From Hyphobacterium indicum (GTDB taxonomy: Bacteria; Pseudomonadota; Alphaproteobacteria; Caulobacterales; Maricaulaceae), in NCBI RefSeq assembly GCF_003129605.1, contig NZ_QBDX01000002.1, positions 471,501 through 535,500 of the forward strand: a DNA stretch of 64,000 nt, read 5' to 3'. Within the stretch, counting starts at the first letter, position 1. Every line of letters begins with the position of its first letter. Below the pieces are notes generated by a model. That model worked only from the letters and a program-made list of their open reading frames with translations, was not told the DNA's origin and did no database searches. A program made the position numbers and the translations under genes. Shown piece after piece: positions 26,672-34,865 of this stretch.

Positions 26672-28165
26672 ATGCTGTCGGGCTCGAACAGGGAGCTGCG
26701 CTCAGGAATGCTCGGCAAACACATTCTCGGATACTTGCCGGTGCAGATCGCCCGCGCGGTCGTCGGTTTTGGCGGCGTGGCCATTCTGACGCGCCTGATG
26801 CCAACCGAAATGTATGGTCAGTACGCGTTGGCGCTGGCGGCCATGCACATCACGGCTATGGCGTTTCATACATGGCTCGATGCCGCGGTCGCCCGTTTTC
26901 ACGCCCGGGCGGATGCGCGCGGGCATCTCGCTTCCCATCTTGCCACCATCTATTCCAGCTTCGCTTTCGTCGGAACCGGCGTGATCATACTCGGCGGTAT
27001 TGCCCTCTGGGCCGCACCGCTGAACATCGAGCTCAAGACGGCGCTCGGTTTCGGACTGGCCGCCCTGACCCTCCGCTCTATCCTTGCCATTGGCATTGAA
27101 TCGCGGCGCGCAGCCGGCCAGGTCGCGGCCTATTCGATATTCGAAACGGCCAATGTTCTGGGCGGGTTTGCGCTCGGAATCGCCATCCTCATGGCCACGC
27201 CGCTCGGTGCGGCCGGCCCGATCGCCGGAATGGCGCTCGCCAGCCTCATTACCCTGTTTTTCGAATTCCCATCGCAGGCTCGGAAATCAGCCACCGGAAA
27301 GCCACGCAAACGCCGCGCCATGCTCTATTTCGCTTACGGCCTGCCGGTTTCAATCTCGCTGGTTTTCGAACACTTGCTGTCTGCCGGCGACCGCTTTCTG
27401 ATCGCCGGGTTGATGAACGAGGCCGCGGTCGGGATTTATGCGGCGGGCTACGGGCTTGCCGACCGGACCATTGATATCCTGTTTATCTGGTTGGGAACGG
27501 CAGCAACCCCTCTGATGATCCGGGCGCTCGAAAAAGAAGGCCCCGACGCCGCCCGCCGTGTAGCGGGGCAATCTGCCCGCGTCATGGGGCTGATCGGATT
27601 TCCGGCGGCCACCGGGCTGGCGCTGGTGGCGGCCCCCTTGTCCACCGTCATGGTGGGCGAGGAATATCGCGCGGGGGCCACGCTGATCCTGCCCTGGATT
27701 GCTTTGGCCGGGCTGATGAAGGGGCTGATGACCTATTATTTCCACGAAAGCTTCATCCTGAAGCGCAAGACGCGCTGGATGGCGGCGATCATGGGTGGCG
27801 CTGCCGTCTTCAATATCAGCCTGAACCTGGTGCTGATCCCGGTGTTCGGTATCGCCGGTGCGGCAGCGGCGACACTCGTTTCCTACACGCTCAGCCTTGT
27901 TGCTTGCGCTGCAATCGGACGCGCCTTGTTTCCACTTCCCCTGCCCTGGCTGGACTGGGGACGCTCGGCGCTTGCCGCCGGCGTGATGGCACTGGTGGTC
28001 TATGCGCTGCCTGTTCAGGGGCCGGCCATCCTCGTCCTGCTGGCGAAGGCTGCGCTGGGCGGTGCCGTTTATGTAGTGATCGCTCTGGCATTGAATATTG
28101 CCGGTTGCCGAAGCTGGCTGGGTATAGCCCAAAGCTGGTGGCGTCCGGCGGAGGCGCGCCCATGA
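26672..28165 (+). CDS. hfsF: Holdfast polysaccharide flippase (Wzx-like)
   Basis: About 497 aa with some 12-14 hydrophobic helices across its length, in the MOP/Wzx flippase superfamily. The N-terminal helix PVQIARAVVGFGGVAILTRLM and the central LPVSISLVFEHLLSAGDRFLI are typical. It would move the lipid-linked repeat unit from cytoplasmic to periplasmic face. The start is uncertain: the ATG at 26672 has AGGTG eight bases upstream; the ATG at 26708 directly precedes the first helix. The stop overlaps the hfsG start in ATGA, so hfsF, hfsG and hfsH form one coupled unit. Confidence 0.88.
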   Translation: MLSGSNRELRSGMLGKHILGYLPVQIARAVVGFGGVAILTRLMPTEMYGQYALALAAMHITAMAFHTWLDAAVARFHARADARGHLASHLATIYSSFAFVGTGVIILGGIALWAAPLNIELKTALGFGLAALTLRSILAIGIESRRAAGQVAAYSIFETANVLGGFALGIAILMATPLGAAGPIAGMALASLITLFFEFPSQARKSATGKPRKRRAMLYFAYGLPVSISLVFEHLLSAGDRFLIAGLMNEAAVGIYAAGYGLADRTIDILFIWLGTAATPLMIRALEKEGPDAARRVAGQSARVMGLIGFPAATGLALVAAPLSTVMVGEEYRAGATLILPWIALAGLMKGLMTYYFHESFILKRKTRWMAAIMGGAAVFNISLNLVLIPVFGIAGAAAATLVSYTLSLVACAAIGRALFPLPLPWLDWGRSALAAGVMALVVYALPVQGPAILVLLAKAALGGAVYVVIALALNIAGCRSWLGIAQSWWRPAEARP

Positions 28166-29097
28166 GCCAGTACGCCGATTATTCCAATGCCGCCGCTACC
28201 GAGACGTCGGCCCGTCAATTGTCAATGCTGATTCCTTTTTACAAGGACGATCCTGTGCCGCTCGCACGGGCTTTGGCCCAGCAAATCGCGGCGGCCGGAT
28301 TGCCGGCTGAAATCATCCTGTTTGATGACGGCGAACCGGATCCTGAACTGAATGCATCGGTGGCAGCTGAAATAGATCGTCTACCGGCTCCGGCGCGCTT
28401 GCTGACGTCCCGCCGCAATGTCGGACGCGCCGCCGGCCGAAATCGGCTTGCATCCGCCGCCATTGGTGAATGGCTGCTCTTCCTCGACGCCGACATGACC
28501 GTCAGCGACGGCTTCCTTCAGACCTGGCTGGAACTGGTCGAGGGATATGAATTCGACGCCGCATTCGGCGGTTATTCAGCGGATCCGGTGCAACAGCCGT
28601 CCCACCATCTTCATGCTGCACTGGCCCGGTCGAGCGACGAGAATAACGCAGATGTCCGCAATCAGATCGGAGCGACAGCCTTTTGCACTAGCAATCTCCT
28701 CGCCCGGTCAACCCTGATGCGCAAAGTCGGATTTGACGAAAATTTCACTGGTTGGGGGTGGGAAGATGTTGACTGGGCAGTGCGCGCCGGCAAACAGGGC
28801 GAGCTGGCGCATTTTGACAATCCGGCCGGGCATTCGGGTTGGCAGTCACCGGATGTCCTGTTACGCAAATTCCGCGATGCTGCACACAATTATGCCCGCT
28901 TGCTGGAGAAACATCCGGAGCTGGCAAGCCTCCCGGGTGCGAAAGCGGCGCAGATATTGAAAGCCATTCCCGGTCAGTCATTGTTACGTGGCATATGGGC
29001 AATGATGGCGCAAACGCCGCTTGCGCCGATGAAAGCCCGTACAACCGCCCTGAAACTCTGGCGTGCCAGCTGGGCAGCCGATGCGATTGGAAAATGA
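28162..29097 (+). CDS. hfsG: Holdfast family 2 glycosyltransferase
   Basis: 311 aa, cytoplasmic GT-A fold. The nucleotide-sugar region starts SMLIPFYKDDPVPLARAL and IILFDDGEPDPELN. The metal-binding DxD is in LLFLDADMTVSD, and the acceptor/catalytic segment is FTGWGWEDVDWAVRAGKQG. It would add a sugar (in Caulobacter HfsG adds N-acetylglucosamine) to the lipid-linked primer made by HfsE. It is coupled by ATGA overlaps to hfsF before it and hfsH after it. The longer open frame back to 27904 lies inside hfsF and is not used. Confidence 0.9.
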   Translation: MSQYADYSNAAATETSARQLSMLIPFYKDDPVPLARALAQQIAAAGLPAEIILFDDGEPDPELNASVAAEIDRLPAPARLLTSRRNVGRAAGRNRLASAAIGEWLLFLDADMTVSDGFLQTWLELVEGYEFDAAFGGYSADPVQQPSHHLHAALARSSDENNADVRNQIGATAFCTSNLLARSTLMRKVGFDENFTGWGWEDVDWAVRAGKQGELAHFDNPAGHSGWQSPDVLLRKFRDAAHNYARLLEKHPELASLPGAKAAQILKAIPGQSLLRGIWAMMAQTPLAPMKARTTALKLWRASWAADAIGK

Positions 29098-29861
29098 CGG
29101 ACACTGCCTACATCCCCGCCTCCGGTCTGACCGGTAAGCTCAAGCGCCTGAAAGCCCGGTTTCTGGAGTGTAACCCGCTTCATTTTGCTCCGGATCAGCT
29201 CGTCGTCTCGATAACCTTTGACGATTTTCCGAAGTCGGCTTTCGACGTGGGGAAATCCGGGCTCGAAAAGCGCGGCTGGCGCGGCACATGGTATGCCTCC
29301 GCCGGATTTGCGGGGACAGACACGCATCACGGTCCGATGTTCGATGCCGACCATCTTCGTCAGCTGGAAGATTCCGGCCACGAGATTGCCTGCCATACGC
29401 TCAATCATACCGATCTCGGCCGGGCGTCAGACGAAGTGGCGTGTGCGCAGATAGAGGCCAATTATGAAGCGCTTGTGGATCTGGGCCTGAAATCAGGCCT
29501 TCCGGCTTTCGCCTATCCCTATGGTGAGGCATCGCCGGCCAGCAAACGCGTCCTGGCAACCCGGTTTGAAACCCTGCGCGGCGTTCGTCCGGGCATCAAC
29601 AGAAAGGGGGATGACCGGAATCTGCTGAAAGCCGTTGGTGTTGATGGCGGCGAAGCAGGTCTCGCGCGGGCACACGCTTTCGTCGACGAAGGCATGACCC
29701 GGCCCGGCTGGCTCATATTCTATACCCATGACATTCAGCCCTCGCCCACGGAGTGGGGCTGCACGCCCGATGAATTTGCAGGATTGCTGGATCATATCCA
29801 GGCAAGCGGGGCAAAAGTCCTGCCGGTTACGCAGGCCTATCGTTGGCTGACGGCATCATAG
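29094..29861 (+). CDS. hfsH: Holdfast polysaccharide deacetylase
   Basis: 255 aa, NodB-homology (carbohydrate esterase 4) fold. Metal and catalytic motifs are intact: TFDDF (D43/D44), HTLNHTDLG (H101 and H105) and FAYPYGEASP. In Caulobacter, HfsH removes acetyl groups from N-acetylglucosamine in the repeat unit, which is needed for adhesion and cohesion. No signal peptide is seen, so it probably acts in the cytoplasm on the lipid-linked unit, as reported for HfsH. The ATG overlaps the hfsG stop. Its last 25 bases overlap the end of the convergent hfsC gene. Confidence 0.93.
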   Translation: MTDTAYIPASGLTGKLKRLKARFLECNPLHFAPDQLVVSITFDDFPKSAFDVGKSGLEKRGWRGTWYASAGFAGTDTHHGPMFDADHLRQLEDSGHEIACHTLNHTDLGRASDEVACAQIEANYEALVDLGLKSGLPAFAYPYGEASPASKRVLATRFETLRGVRPGINRKGDDRNLLKAVGVDGGEAGLARAHAFVDEGMTRPGWLIFYTHDIQPSPTEWGCTPDEFAGLLDHIQASGAKVLPVTQAYRWLTAS

Positions 29862-31105
29862 CGCCGCGGCAAGGCCAAACGCGCAGCCGTTGCCACGAAC
29901 AAGACCCAGGTCAGCGCATTGCGCTGCAGCAGATTGCTTTCCGATATGCTGATCAAAACCACCAAAATCAGGAAAATCAGCGCCCAGAAGACTTCAGGTC
30001 CGCGAAATAGCCGGCCGCAAGCCCTTATGATTGATAGCAAGAGCGAAACCGCCATCAGGATAATCCCCGGCACACCGATACCGAGCGCAATTTCCAGCCA
30101 GCCATTGTGGGCCGTCGGCACCGGCCATTGCGTACGTTGCCGCACCCAGAAAGCCGGACCGTAGGGCGCATCCCAGAAGGCGCCGTAGCCATAACCCGTC
30201 CAGGGGCGCGCCTGAACCTGTTCGGCAAGCACCACCCAGATATCAGTGCGGCCGGTCAATGTCGGGTCCCGGCCAAGCGCCTCGATCACGGCGACAGGCG
30301 CAATGGACATCACCATGGCGGCGATGAAAGCGATCAGCCCGCCGCCGACAAGTATCAGCGCCGAAAACCCGAATCCGCGCCGTATCAGATGGATGGCGGC
30401 AATGCCGGCAATTGCCAGCATCAAGGCCAGCAGTGCCGTCTTCGATGTCGACATCAGGACCAGTCCGGCCTGGAATGCCGCCAGCCCCCACCAGATCAAT
30501 TTGTGCCGGGGCTGACAGACTGATGCTGCGAGCGCGGCCGTGGTGCCGAAGGCCATCATCGCACCAAGCGTATTTTTCTCCCACCAGATGCCTTTCCACG
30601 CACCAACATGGATGTCGTGATGAACAGCAATTCCCGGAAAGGCGAGCGACATCACTGTGCTCATTACCGCCAGAACGGAGAACACCACTGCAATCAATGT
30701 GATCAGTTCACGCCAATTGAAGCGCGACGCCAGCAACAGGCCGAACAGGGTTGTCATGATGAGCGCAAAGCCCCGCCTTTGAGACAGGCCGGAATCGACA
30801 GACCACAGGAATGACGCGAAGCACAACAAGGACAGGATCAGAATGATCGGCGTCCGCCACATGACGTCCAGCGTGCGGGCTGGTGTAATCGCCATCCAGG
30901 CAATCGTCAGGGCATAGACGGGCAACCACATCACCTGCAGCAATGTGCTCTCTTCGGATTCCGGCGAATTGGCCAGAAGCGGGCCAAGCAATCCCTGCGA
31001 CACCAGAAACAGCACGATACCGGCGAGGAAAAATTCCATTGGCCGCAGCACATTCATCCGCGGCGCTGCACGCAAATTGTGGATATGAGTGCTGACGTCC
31101 GTCAA
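29837..31105 (-). CDS. hfsC: Holdfast O-antigen-ligase/Wzy-like polymerase
   Basis: 422 aa integral membrane protein with about 10-12 hydrophobic helices and a long periplasmic loop before the C-terminal helices. That loop contains the O-antigen ligase/polymerase signature GRTDIWVVLAEQVQARPWTGYGYGAFW and the following TAHNGWLEIALGIGVPG. It would polymerise flipped repeat units in the periplasm. The start used here is a TTG overlapping the hfsB stop (TTGA); the first ATG is at 31057, just before helix one, and is an equally good choice. The 3' end overlaps hfsH by 25 bases tail to tail. Confidence 0.87.
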   Translation of the reverse strand: MTDVSTHIHNLRAAPRMNVLRPMEFFLAGIVLFLVSQGLLGPLLANSPESEESTLLQVMWLPVYALTIAWMAITPARTLDVMWRTPIILILSLLCFASFLWSVDSGLSQRRGFALIMTTLFGLLLASRFNWRELITLIAVVFSVLAVMSTVMSLAFPGIAVHHDIHVGAWKGIWWEKNTLGAMMAFGTTAALAASVCQPRHKLIWWGLAAFQAGLVLMSTSKTALLALMLAIAGIAAIHLIRRGFGFSALILVGGGLIAFIAAMVMSIAPVAVIEALGRDPTLTGRTDIWVVLAEQVQARPWTGYGYGAFWDAPYGPAFWVRQRTQWPVPTAHNGWLEIALGIGVPGIILMAVSLLLSIIRACGRLFRGPEVFWALIFLILVVLISISESNLLQRNALTWVLFVATAARLALPRRYDAVSQR

Positions 31106-31779
31106 GCGGCGCGCCGCGACACAATACGCGACCGGTTGCAGACAATTCCCGCGACAATGCCACCGCGGCGTTCAATCGCCTCCCGGCGCGCGGCGATGGA
31201 CCGTTCATTCCAGCTGCCTTCATCGGCAACCAGGATGACACCATCAGCATCCGCGGCCACAGGTAAGATGGCGCGGCTGGCCCCGGGCGCATCAATCACG
31301 GCAAGATCGATGCTGCCGCGAACCGCATTCCAGTACTCCCGGGCATTTCCGAATTCAAGGCGCTCCACCCCCGAACGGGCGCGTTGGAATTCGGTGACAT
31401 AGAGGTGCTTTGTTGAGCAATCCTTGGCCACCAGACGGGCACGGGCGCCATGCGGTTCAGCGCGCCAGAATGCATTGCGTCCGAAGGAGGCATCAAAAAC
31501 GTTTGCATCAGGACGCGCCAGCGCCCGTGCATGCGAATTGCGGGCAAAGTCGAGATCAAAGAGCCAGACACCGCGGCGCGACCTTTCCGCAGCGACGCGT
31601 GCAAATTCACGGGCGATGGTCGAGGTGCCGGCGCGTTTACTGGCCCCGAGAAACATCAGCACGCGCCCCTTGCCGCCGGGCCGTGCGATCGGCTCCAGCT
31701 GGTCCACCAGTGCCTGCATTTCAAAAGAAAGATCAACCATCGAATCGCCGCGAATCATTATTGAGACCGCAGCATTCAC
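31102..31779 (-). CDS. hfsB: Holdfast BY-kinase-like chain-length protein
   Basis: 225 aa, cytoplasmic, resembling the ATPase half of Wzc-type tyrosine autokinases. The Walker A is degenerate: GASKRAGTSTIARE keeps the early Lys but has Thr where the nucleotide-binding Lys of GKS/T is expected. A Walker B-like GVWLFDLDFARN and LAVIDAPGA follow. There is no C-terminal tyrosine cluster; the protein ends in SRRAA. Caulobacter HfsB likewise lacks kinase hallmarks, so a non-catalytic partner of HfsA in chain-length control is most likely. The GTG start at 31779 lies 8 bases after the hfsA stop. Confidence 0.85.
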   Translation of the reverse strand: MNAAVSIMIRGDSMVDLSFEMQALVDQLEPIARPGGKGRVLMFLGASKRAGTSTIAREFARVAAERSRRGVWLFDLDFARNSHARALARPDANVFDASFGRNAFWRAEPHGARARLVAKDCSTKHLYVTEFQRARSGVERLEFGNAREYWNAVRGSIDLAVIDAPGASRAILPVAADADGVILVADEGSWNERSIAARREAIERRGGIVAGIVCNRSRIVSRRAA

Positions 31780-31787
31780 CGCATCGG

Positions 31788-33314
31788 TTAACGGCGGCCC
31801 AACGCACTGCCCCTGTCCGGCATTCGGGCCAGAACCGGGACACCGGCAACACGGGACGGCATCGGACCGATGGCGTCCGTCAAATCCGCAGTCTGTGTGC
31901 GCTGCTGAACAGGGCGTGCCTGGGCACCCGGCCCGACATGGCGCGACCAGTAGCCACGCAGCAATCCCATCAGGATGGCGGTCCCAGCGGCAAAAACAAA
32001 AGCCGCGGCGACACCCAGTTTTTTCAGCGACGAACCCTCGGCCGGTGCGAATGCCCGCTCGACAATACGCACGGCGTCCGCACTGCCCGGTGCCAGCGAT
32101 TGCCGGGCTTCAGCCTCGGCCTGCTGGGTCGCCAGTGATGTCGCCGCGGCCGCCGTCGCCGCAACATCCTGCGCAAGCCGGCGATAGTCAGGCGCAAGGC
32201 TGCGCAGCCTGGAAATTTCGCTTTCGGCCGCCGATAGTTGTGCGGAAATGGCGCGGGCACGCGTAGCCTCGGCCGCGGCTACCGATTCAAGCCGCATTTG
32301 CTCCTGAACAAGGCCCTGCCGGACCGTATTCACGCCGGTCCGCCTCTGTCCGAGCCCCTCCACACCGCCCCCGGCGATGAAGTCTTCCAGTTCGGCAATT
32401 TCGCGATCCAGCGCGACAACGGGGGGAGCGGTTTCAAGATACCGCGACAACAGGCTTTCACGCTCCAGCCGATTCTCGATCAGGAGGTTTTCGGCGCTGC
32501 TTTCGACATAGAGGTCTATATTTTCCGGCATTTCCGCGACGCGCTGCGCGATCGCGGAAGCGGCTGCAGAGGCGGCCTGACGTTCCGACTGGGCCGTCGC
32601 CAAAGATGTTTGCAGTGCCGCTATTTGCGTCAGGAGCGCTGCAATATCGGATTCATATTCCGTGATATCGTTTTCCGTCAGAAACCGGTCGAGCGCGTCG
32701 AGCGCGGCAGTATAGGCCTGATCCGATTGTAGCCGGCGATCCGCGACGCCCGTCGCGCCATCACCGGTCAGAACGACCTGGCGATACTCCAGATAGGCAT
32801 CGACAATGGCGTTCAACACCGTTTCGGCGCGCTCGGGACTATCGGCTTCTAGAACCGGTATCAGCACCGAAGCATTGGGCGCACGAACGACCGAAAAGCT
32901 CTGCCGCATGGCCCGCAGGGCAAGGGCTTCCGAGCCCCCTTCCGGCAAAACAGCAGCCGGACCGATATTCTCAAGCGCGATCCGCCGCACGGTTTCCGAA
33001 TTCATGATTTCGGATTCCGACTGCATCACCTGTTCTATGATAAAGCCGTCCCCAGAGCCAGCCGCACCAGGTGTAAGATCCTCATCATCAAGCAGGACGA
33101 GCAACCGTGCCCGCGCCTCGTATGTCTTGTTCAGCAGGAGGAATGACGCGGCCGCACCTGCCACAAACAGGACCAGAAAAACCGCAATGATCATGCCACG
33201 TTGCGACCAGATCATTTCGATCAGATCATACAGGTCCAGCTCCCGCCTTTCATCCCGGGGATGAGGATGATCGCTGGGCGGTCTGGAACCGGTTCCGGTG
33301 TGGCTTCGACTCAT
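31788..33314 (-). CDS. hfsA: Holdfast chain-length determinant (Wzz/GumC-like)
   Basis: 508 aa. A cytoplasmic N-terminus leads to a transmembrane helix (GMIIAVFLVLFVAGAAASFLLL), a large periplasmic region with extended coiled coil (about residues 190-400, e.g. IAALQTSLATAQSERQAASA), and a second helix (LGVAAAFVFAAGTAILMGLL) with a Gln/Arg-rich tail. The Wzz domain start TYEARARLLVLLDDED is clear. It has no fused kinase; the ATPase-like part is the separate hfsB downstream. It is divergent from hfsD with 95 bases between, which must hold both promoters. Confidence 0.92.
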   Translation of the reverse strand: MSRSHTGTGSRPPSDHPHPRDERRELDLYDLIEMIWSQRGMIIAVFLVLFVAGAAASFLLLNKTYEARARLLVLLDDEDLTPGAAGSGDGFIIEQVMQSESEIMNSETVRRIALENIGPAAVLPEGGSEALALRAMRQSFSVVRAPNASVLIPVLEADSPERAETVLNAIVDAYLEYRQVVLTGDGATGVADRRLQSDQAYTAALDALDRFLTENDITEYESDIAALLTQIAALQTSLATAQSERQAASAAASAIAQRVAEMPENIDLYVESSAENLLIENRLERESLLSRYLETAPPVVALDREIAELEDFIAGGGVEGLGQRRTGVNTVRQGLVQEQMRLESVAAAEATRARAISAQLSAAESEISRLRSLAPDYRRLAQDVAATAAAATSLATQQAEAEARQSLAPGSADAVRIVERAFAPAEGSSLKKLGVAAAFVFAAGTAILMGLLRGYWSRHVGPGAQARPVQQRTQTADLTDAIGPMPSRVAGVPVLARMPDRGSALGRR

Positions 33315-33409
33315 GAAAGCGAGAAAAACGGTGTCCGGTTTAATTTTTCATTATCCGAACCGCGAAAGGTTCTTGTTCAGGTAAGAAATAGCCAAGTGAG
33401 TCTCCATCA

Positions 33410-34201
33410 ATGCGAATTTCCGTTCTGATACTGGCCCTCTGTCTTGCAGGTTGTGGGACGGCTCGAACGGTCACAAATGCTGTCACCTCCCCTTTCAGTG
33501 GCGAGCGCGAACCTGATTATTGGAGCTACGCAAGTGCGCGTCCGGAAGGGTCCGTCGCACCGGCCAGCTGGAACAATATCGAATTTGTGGAATGGCGGTC
33601 AGCGGATCCGGCCTTCCGGCTCTATCCGGGGGATGCCATTGATGTCACCGTCCATACCGCCAGCGAATTGAACCGCACCGCAACCATTGGCCCGGACGGA
33701 CGGGTCAATCTGCCATTGGCCGGACGTGTGATGGTGGCCGGGCGAACCGATTCCGAGGCTGCCAGCGTCATCGCTGACGCCTATACGACCATGCTTCGCA
33801 ATCCGATTGTGGAAGTGACCGCAACAAGCTTTGCGGCGCAGAACATAATTGTCGGGGGTCAGGTTGCCACACCCGGCATGTATGAGATGCCGTCGCGCAT
33901 CGGCGCACTTGAAGCCATAATGCTGGCAGGCGGTTTTCGCGATTCCGCCGCCCGTGGCGATGTCGTCATACTCAGACGCGCCCCGTCGGGCGATGGCCTG
34001 ATGATGCGCACGGTCAATCTGCATCGCGCCCTGCGGGGAGACGGTCAGGCTGACCCCTTCCCCCTGCAGCGCTATGATATCGTTTTCGTGCCACGCTCGA
34101 CGATCTCCGAAGTCACATTGTTCGTCGAACAATATGTCTACGGAATTCTGCCGCTCGACCAGGCGTTTTCATTCGCCATTGCGAACGCGATCAACAATTA
34201 G
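33410..34201 (+). CDS. hfsD: Holdfast polysaccharide export lipoprotein (Wza-like)
   Basis: 263 aa. The lipoprotein signal ILALCLAGC (C15) points to the outer membrane. The polysaccharide export domain begins FRLYPGDAIDVTVHTASELN and IGPDGRVNLPLAGRVMVAG, followed by an SLBB-like segment NIIVGGQVATPGMYEMPSR and MLAGGFRDSA. It would form the export channel for the adhesin polymer. The gene is divergent from hfsA, as expected if hfsD, hfsA, hfsB and hfsC assemble one export machine. The ribosome site is weak (GTGAG), and the ATG at 33410 starts the signal peptide. Confidence 0.93.
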   Translation: MRISVLILALCLAGCGTARTVTNAVTSPFSGEREPDYWSYASARPEGSVAPASWNNIEFVEWRSADPAFRLYPGDAIDVTVHTASELNRTATIGPDGRVNLPLAGRVMVAGRTDSEAASVIADAYTTMLRNPIVEVTATSFAAQNIIVGGQVATPGMYEMPSRIGALEAIMLAGGFRDSAARGDVVILRRAPSGDGLMMRTVNLHRALRGDGQADPFPLQRYDIVFVPRSTISEVTLFVEQYVYGILPLDQAFSFAIANAINN

Positions 34202-34211
34202 CCCAGTCAGT

Positions 34212-34484
34212 CTAGTGACGTGTGCTCAGCCATTCACGCGCCGCGCGCTGGGCCGCTGAAATCTGCATCATGTCCATCTCGTCCGAGATTTCCTGACGAT
34301 AGTATTTCGCGGCGTCACAGCCCATCAGTGTCGCGAGATTGAACCATTTGTGGGCTTCCACATAATCCACCGTACCACCCTGGCCGGTCGAATAGAGAAG
34401 TCCGAGTTTGCAGAGATCCTCGCCCGTCGGGTCTGTATTGACCACATTGTGCGCCTGCGCCGTTTCCACATCAGTGAAAGCCAT
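34212..34484 (-). CDS. Small Sel1-repeat-like protein
   Basis: 90 aa, cytoplasmic. One clear Sel1/TPR-like unit: LGLLYSTGQGGTVDYVEAHKWFNLATLMG, followed by a helical end (SAAQRAAREWL). Such single-repeat proteins are found in Caulobacterales and usually mediate protein contacts; the partner is unknown. The ATG at 34484 is preferred over 34496 because GGGGG lies six bases upstream. A long hairpin sits in the probable 5' leader. It is convergent with hfsD, with only 10 bases between stops. Confidence 0.8.
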   Translation of the reverse strand: MAFTDVETAQAHNVVNTDPTGEDLCKLGLLYSTGQGGTVDYVEAHKWFNLATLMGCDAAKYYRQEISDEMDMMQISAAQRAAREWLSTRH

Positions 34485-34501
34485 TTTGGCCCCCATTTCT
34501 G

Positions 34502-34541
34502 GCTCTCATGCCCGGCTTGGTGCCGGATTGGCTATGAGAGC
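34502..34541 (-). other. Stem-loop in the leader of the Sel1-like gene
   Basis: GCTCTCAT (34502-34509) pairs with ATGAGAGC (34534-34541), and inside it CCGGC pairs with GCCGG across a five-base TTGGT loop. The element begins 17 bases upstream of the start codon of the small gene. It lacks a T-run on either strand, so it is not a simple terminator. It could shape translation of the small gene or be a decayed palindromic repeat. Confidence 0.5.
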
Positions 34542-34865
34542 GATCCACCCAATGCCCTGAGCCTTCTGGCCTCGGACAGTCAGGAGAATCACCTCAGGGG
34601 TTTGCTATAAGGTTAAGAAAAGTCAGGGTTAATCGATTTATTTGGTTTATTTCCGTTAGGGAGTCTTGAGATCGGTTAAGCGGTCTGAATCAGGTCTGAA
34701 TCGCGCAACCGACTCCTTACCGGAGGCACCGGTCTTGTTAGGATTGGTCGCCAAATCCTTTCCGGCGGTCAGTGACTGAAGCTGCGGCAATCAGCGTAAT
34801 CGTGCCTGCGCTCTTGCACTGATTTATTCTGGCAGTATGAAAACGCGAATTCTCGCAGGTGCCCG
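34542..34865. other. Long divergent intergenic region with an AT-rich core
   Basis: About 320 bases between the Sel1-like gene leader and the 2-oxoglutarate oxygenase gene. It contains an AT-rich part near 34605-34655, a short direct repeat GGTCTGAATC (34682-34691 and 34693-34702), and an 11-codon frame at 34837-34869 (product MKTRILAGAR) whose stop overlaps the next start in ATGA. Promoters for both flanking genes must be here; none is clear enough to mark. Confidence 0.45.
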
